Shown in pieces: positions 44,547 through 47,315 of a stretch of DNA of 47,315 bases. Below the pieces are notes generated by a model that was not told where the DNA came from, did not search any database, and saw only the letters and a program-made list of their open reading frames with translations. This DNA comes from Candidatus Rifleibacteriota bacterium. Lineage in GTDB: Bacteria; Muiribacteriota; Ozemobacteria; Ozemobacterales; Ozemobacteraceae. Position 1 is the first letter of the stretch; every line of letters begins with the position of its first letter. The position numbers and the translations under genes are program-made. The DNA lies in the NCBI GenBank assembly GCA_015233155.1, contig JADFYG010000028.1, positions 31,271-78,585 of the forward strand. The letters are read 5' to 3'.

Positions 44547-44933
44547 ATGTTGTTTCCTATCGTAGTCCACAAGGATAAGAAAAGCTGTTTCGGCGTTACA
44601 ATCCCAGACTTCCCCGGATGTTTTACCTCTGGAAACACTTTTGACGATGCAATAAAAAACGTTCAAGAGGCGATTGAATGCCATCTTGATGAAGGTGATA
44701 TCGTGCCGACTGCCTCTGACATTGAAAGTCTCACTAACAATCCTGACTATAAGGGGGGAATATGGGTGATGGTTGACATCGACCTCTCCGCCTTTGAAAG
44801 CAGGGCAAAAAGAATAAACGTCACAATCCCCGAAAATCTTCTAAGAGAGATTGATTCCTTTGCTCATAAGAAAGGGCTTTCGAGATCGTCTTTCCTGTCT
44901 CAAGCGGCAAGGTCTGCCCTGAAAGCCGTATAA
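44547..44933 (+). CDS. hicB: HicB-type antitoxin with ribbon-helix-helix domain
   Basis: 128 residues. The N-terminal partial RNase-H-like domain (FPIVVHKDKKSCFGVTIPDFPGC, DDAIKNVQEAIECHL) binds and blocks HicA. The C-terminal 45 residues are a ribbon-helix-helix: RINVTIPENLLREIDSFAHKKG, RSSFLSQAARSAL. This would bind the inverted repeat in the promoter. GGAGG lies 7 bases before the ATG. Length and architecture are normal. The pair is common on prophages and other mobile DNA, in line with the genes to the right. Confidence 0.95.
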   Translation: MLFPIVVHKDKKSCFGVTIPDFPGCFTSGNTFDDAIKNVQEAIECHLDEGDIVPTASDIESLTNNPDYKGGIWVMVDIDLSAFESRAKRINVTIPENLLREIDSFAHKKGLSRSSFLSQAARSALKAV

Positions 44934-45394
44934 CATCATTCTATTTCGGAGGAATAAGAGTTAATCGAATATATCTGTGTGTGAACCTGAACGGGTAAAG
45001 GTGATATCAAATCCTACCCTTTTACTCTGAGTCTCGTAATTGAACTACGAGAGTTCACAAAGATCGGCATTTGAAAGCGGAAGTTTCCCCAGACTTTCGT
45101 GTTTTGAAAACGCATTACTCCTGGTAATAGCATTTGAAATCTGAAAAGGTAGTATTTCAAATGCGGGCTTTTCTTAATCGGCGTATATGCGACGATTATC
45201 AAAACTCTCTTCGCATTTGCGTCGGACCGTCTTTCGGGTTACCCTTTAATCAGAGCCCGGTGTAGGCTCGCTGTCCAACTTTTCTTCGGAGATGCGGCAC
45301 GAGAGGACTTTACCGCCGGGTTTACCACGAAGCGCTTCGGGCGTGTGAGAGCTGGCCCCATCTGGAGCAGTGCTCGTCGTGGTTTCTCAAAAAA

Positions 45395-45480
45395 ACCCGC
45401 TCCCTCAATGAGATGAAAACGCATAGTCTCAGCGAGCGTAGCACTGGGAGCCGTAAACCTTGCCAGATGCATCGGGGTCG
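45395..45480 (+). repeat. Two-hairpin element, copy 1
   Basis: Order: CCCG (45396-45399); hairpin 1 with GCTC/GAGC (45399-45402 with 45434-45437) and TGAGA/TCTCA (45409-45413 with 45427-45431); GCGTAGC (45436-45442); hairpin 2 with CTGG/CCAG (45444-45447 with 45463-45466) and AAACC in the loop; GATGCATC (45466-45473); GGGGT closing back on the first strand. The outer closing stem is only 4-5 pairs here. Confidence 0.6.
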
Positions 45481-45599
45481 CTTGTTCGGCTTATTTAGAG
45501 CAGGCTCCTGCCTTGGCTGCGGGGAAGCGGCTCTGAATGAGGAGCCTTTCAATTTGAGACGGATTGTTTGACTCGCCTCCCTGACGGAAGCATATTATA

Positions 45600-45699
45600 G
45601 ACGAAGCCCCTGCGCCCACGCCGAAACGACTAAACATAGGTTCGGTGTGCGTAGCTCCGGATGAGCACAAACCTCGCCGGATGCATCAGGGGTTTCGTC
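45600..45699 (+). repeat. Two-hairpin element, copy 2, with 13-bp closing stem
   Basis: Outer stem GACGAAGCCCCTG (45600-45612) with CAGGGGTTTCGTC (45687-45699), 13 pairs including one G-U. Hairpin 1: nine pairs, 45617-45625 with 45641-45649. Then GCGTAGC (45649-45655), hairpin 2 CCGG/CCGG (45657-45660 with 45677-45680) with AAACC in the loop, and GATGCATC (45680-45687). Same order as copy 1. A weak promoter-like pair TTGACT (45568) and TATTAT (45593) lies just upstream on the plus strand. Confidence 0.65.
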
Positions 45700-45745
45700 C
45701 TTTCCGCCACTGCCAGAACAGCAGGAAGCCGGTCAGTCGGTTATG

Positions 45746-46258
45746 TCAGACTTTCTGAACTGACTCCGACTCGTTAGACTGTGGTCCACCTTCGACTATC
45801 AATACCAGCCGGTCACCCTCGTGCTTGACCCGGTCGACGAACATGCCGAGATGCCGGCCTATCAGTTCAAGATTAGGAGTTTTGGGCGCAAGTTTAAGGG
45901 TGAAGTTCTGGTTGCGGTCCCAGCTCCAGCCGATGATCGCGCGCCGGATCTTCTCTGGGAGCTTGGCTATATCCGCCGGGCAGTTGATTTCACAGCTCCC
46001 AATATCGGCGGGGTCATAGAAGGCCATACAGGCAAGCTCATCAATCACGTTTGCCGCTTTGAGCTTGGCGGCTTCCGCACGTTCCGCCTGAGCCTTCTCT
46101 ATTGCCGTCTTGACGTCAAGTTTTGTCAATAAGGCAGAGCCTTGCTGAATGGCGGTTTTTGCTGAATATCCCGCTCGTATTGCTGCTTGCGTGGCGTTCA
46201 GGTCTTTGAGGTATTCGGCAACAAAGACTTTCTGTTTCCCCTTCAATTCGTTTCTCAT
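45746..46258 (-). CDS. Phage terminase small subunit
   Basis: 170 residues of the Terminase_2 type. The N-terminal helix-turn-helix region KQKVFVAEYLKDLNATQAAIRAGYS, with the NATQAAIRAGYS motif, is diagnostic, followed by a long helix (AIEKAQAERAEAAKLKAANVIDEL) used for oligomer assembly and a C-terminal part that would contact the large subunit. It recognises viral DNA for packaging. The large-subunit gene normally follows directly; here the downstream side is the non-coding region, so this is a remnant or rearranged phage piece. No good ribosome site before the ATG at 46258. Confidence 0.93.
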   Translation of the reverse strand: MRNELKGKQKVFVAEYLKDLNATQAAIRAGYSAKTAIQQGSALLTKLDVKTAIEKAQAERAEAAKLKAANVIDELACMAFYDPADIGSCEINCPADIAKLPEKIRRAIIGWSWDRNQNFTLKLAPKTPNLELIGRHLGMFVDRVKHEGDRLVLIVEGGPQSNESESVQKV

Positions 46259-46268
46259 AATTCAAATC

Positions 46269-46284
46269 TATCAGTTTTCTGATA
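46269..46284. promoter_or_regulatory. Small palindrome upstream of the terminase gene
   Basis: TATCAG (46269-46274), TTTT, CTGATA (46279-46284): a perfect 6-base inverted repeat ending 11 bases before the ATG at 46258. It occupies the place of the ribosome site, so it could be a regulator site or a hairpin controlling translation. Confidence 0.4.
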
Positions 46285-46314
46285 ATAAGTAAACATCACG
46301 CGGCCGCCACTGTG

Positions 46315-46746
46315 TCAGCAAAGAGCGTCGCGATTCCCGTTGTCATCATCTTCCCTCGTCATGCCTTCGAAACGCCGCTCACATTCGGCAATGAGGGACG
46401 TAGCTTCAACAATCAGGTATCGCTGAAACTCAATATAGTTCTTCAGAAAGATCAGGTTCTTTTCCTGTTCAGGCGATGGAGGAATGCATACAACATCAGC
46501 AACCGTTTCTATCGCAAGCCGTATCTGTTCCTCAGCATCAACTATCTTCCCCTCGTAAATTTGGATGATGACATCCTTCATCGCGGCAATGTCACCAGAT
46601 TCAAGCTTCTCAATCGCCCTCAAGAGTTTTGCATGTTCCGGGGCACTCCCATGCTCAGCTCGAAACTTTTTAATTGTCTCCGGAAGGTCGATTATTCCTG
46701 ATTGATTTGAGTGGAGTTCCTGGTATTCAGCAATCATAGGGTTCAT
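46315..46746 (-). CDS. Phage-associated protein of unknown function
   Basis: 143 residues, mostly helical and acidic, with no motif I recognise. Heptad-like stretches (AKLLRAIEKLESGDIAAMKDVIIQIYEGK; EQEKNLIFLKNYIEFQ... in part) suggest a coiled or bundle protein. ATG at 46746 with AAGGA 7 bases upstream; the preceding gene stops 3 bases earlier, so the two are cotranscribed. It lies directly upstream of the terminase small subunit, a position often taken by small phage DNA-metabolism or structural helper genes. Confidence 0.7.
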   Translation of the reverse strand: MNPMIAEYQELHSNQSGIIDLPETIKKFRAEHGSAPEHAKLLRAIEKLESGDIAAMKDVIIQIYEGKIVDAEEQIRLAIETVADVVCIPPSPEQEKNLIFLKNYIEFQRYLIVEATSLIAECERRFEGMTREDDDNGNRDALC

Positions 46747-46749
46747 TTG

Positions 46750-47315
46750 TTAATCCTTCCGTAAAGGTGTTGCTTGTTCGCTTGATACCGCGGATTCGTC
46801 CAGGTCGATATACCGAACGACCTTACGCGGATCGCCGGGAGGATGGCACCGAAGGCAAACGATAGTTGATTGCGATACCCAGAATTTCCGGCCATGGCAG
46901 ACAAAACACGGGCCTATCTCTTGAACGGCTTCCTTTTCTGCTAGGTCTCGCAATTGTCCCCCGGAGTATTCACGAATTGCGGCACGCTCCGCGACCAGTT
47001 CGGAATGATCGACCGGGTTGGCCTTCTTTGCCCACTCCCGAAAGTCTGCCGTCGTTGGCCTGGGTATCTCACCCTTGAATGTCCGGAAACACCACGCGCA
47101 AGACTCAACAGTATCGGCTGTCCAGTCACGTTCCCAAACCGGGCCACAAACTTTACACCGAACAGGATGACTGAAGAATCCCGGGCGTGTTCCATTTCCT
47201 CTGAGAGATCGGAGAGCTGCCGTTACTTGTTCGTCGGTTAACGTTTCCTTCGGTTCACACGTTCGGGGAGTTTCCACGCGATCAGGTAAGAAAATACAGT
47301 ATGAGGGGTCATTCC
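46750..47315 (-). CDS. Phage-type double zinc-ribbon protein, 5' end outside window
   Basis: At least 175 residues are visible after a GTG at 47277, but the frame stays open to the window edge (NDPSYCIFLPDR precedes that GTG), so the real start is probably outside. Two Cys pairs close together, HPVRCKVCGPVW and ESCAWC, form one zinc ribbon; a second set, GPCFVCHGRKFW and CLRCH, forms another. Such layouts occur in phage or plasmid replication and DNA-binding proteins. Function is not identifiable. It is coupled to the next gene by a 3-base gap. Confidence 0.65.
   Translation of the reverse strand, partial: NDPSYCIFLPDRVETPRTCEPKETLTDEQVTAALRSLRGNGTRPGFFSHPVRCKVCGPVWERDWTADTVESCAWCFRTFKGEIPRPTTADFREWAKKANPVDHSELVAERAAIREYSGGQLRDLAEKEAVQEIGPCFVCHGRKFWVSQSTIVCLRCHPPGDPRKVVRYIDLDESAVSSEQATPLRKD

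Larger units (their letters stand above)
45030..45700 (+). ncRNA. Candidate large structured non-coding RNA or structured DNA element
   Basis: Stems visible in order: TCTCGTA/TACGAGA (45032-45038 with 45046-45052), GCATTTGAAAT/ATTTCAAATGC (45130-45140 with 45154-45164), GTCGGAC/GTCCAAC (45221-45227 with 45273-45279) enclosing GAGCC/GGCTC (45253-45257 with 45265-45269), ACCACGA/TCGTGGT (45324-45330 with 45377-45383), AGGCTCCT/AGGAGCCT (45502-45509 with 45540-45547), and the two related elements at 45395-45480 and 45600-45699. Three wobble pairs (G-U) read correctly only as plus-strand RNA, one only as minus, so plus is slightly favoured. Size and phage context resemble the large ornate RNA classes (GOLLD, ROOL), but I cannot match a known consensus. 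Confidence 0.4.
44934..45745. other. 812-base non-coding region between hicB and the terminase gene
   Basis: No ORF here looks coding: the frames at 45014-45202 and 45239-45552 are short and rich in odd composition. Instead the stretch from about 45030 is packed with inverted repeats and two related hairpin elements, described separately. It begins with AT-rich sequence after hicB and turns GC-richer from 45215 on. It has no recognised tRNA, riboswitch or CRISPR. Confidence 0.7.

Noticed and set aside
45239..45552. Two overlapping short minus-strand frames (76-77 residues)
   Set aside because: They lie in the hairpin-rich region, have no ribosome site, and both strands look folded rather than coding.
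45600..45699. Integron attC site
   Set aside because: No RYYYAAC/GTTRRRY core-site pair at the ends, and neighbouring genes are in both directions without a cassette pattern.
45672..45700. Hammerhead ribozyme core (CTGATG on the minus strand)
   Set aside because: The following A and the GAAA box of the core are missing, and the second copy of the element lacks CTGATG.

Overview
The window looks like a chromosomal piece of a Gram-negative (two-membrane) bacterium that probably lives at least partly without oxygen. The envelope evidence is an LptF/LptG-type permease, an outer-membrane beta-barrel with a LysM domain, a second TPR/beta-barrel candidate and several pseudopilins. The metabolic evidence is a full-length one-chain pyruvate:ferredoxin oxidoreductase. 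A YaaR/DUF327 gene close to tmk, an anti-sigma kinase/antagonist pair and a GGDEF gene in one operon, and many long TPR proteins without close familiar relatives fit a deep-branching, mostly uncultured lineage (Riflebacteria/Ozemobacteria-like is my guess from memory). I cannot fix the taxon from sequence alone.

Layout. 1-11110, minus strand: a long co-oriented block running lptF/G-like, argS, a zinc-ribbon TPR giant, anti-sigma kinase, STAS antagonist, tmk, GGDEF diguanylate cyclase, YaaR/DUF327, rapZ and a truncated secreted protein. Several junctions overlap by 1-4 bases, so it is probably one or two operons mixing housekeeping and signalling. 11361-16358, plus strand: a sugar/polysaccharide tailoring set (WecC-type UDP-ManNAc dehydrogenase, B12-binding radical SAM protein, fused dehydrogenase-oxidoreductase). 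16638-20246, plus: nifJ, closed by a strong terminator. 20338-24591, minus: radA and uvrA.

24641-35735 is an envelope region with two pseudopilin clusters. The first (minus, 25559-28112) has three pseudopilins followed by a membrane-anchored FecR-like protein. The second (plus, 31722-35735) has three pseudopilins around a FecR-domain lipoprotein. Each has one pseudopilin without the usual Glu+5 (GspK/PilX-like) and two with it, so each could make an I-J-K type tip complex. Between them are a PIN-PhoH ATPase and a LysM-beta-barrel protein.

35744-44055 holds single genes: a TPR/barrel protein, a PfkB kinase, a histidine phosphatase, an unknown protein, a six-helix RCK channel with an unusual pore filter, and a TPR protein with a broken peptidase-MA-like domain.

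44056-47315 is accessory DNA, probably a prophage remnant or edge: hicAB with a consensus promoter and built-in operator, an 800-base non-coding stretch full of inverted repeats, a lone phage terminase small subunit and two unknown phage-type genes. The non-coding stretch at about 45030-45700 is the most interesting part. It contains two diverged copies of the same two-hairpin element, with a compensatory base-pair change between them, which suggests a structured RNA or DNA element I cannot assign to a known class.
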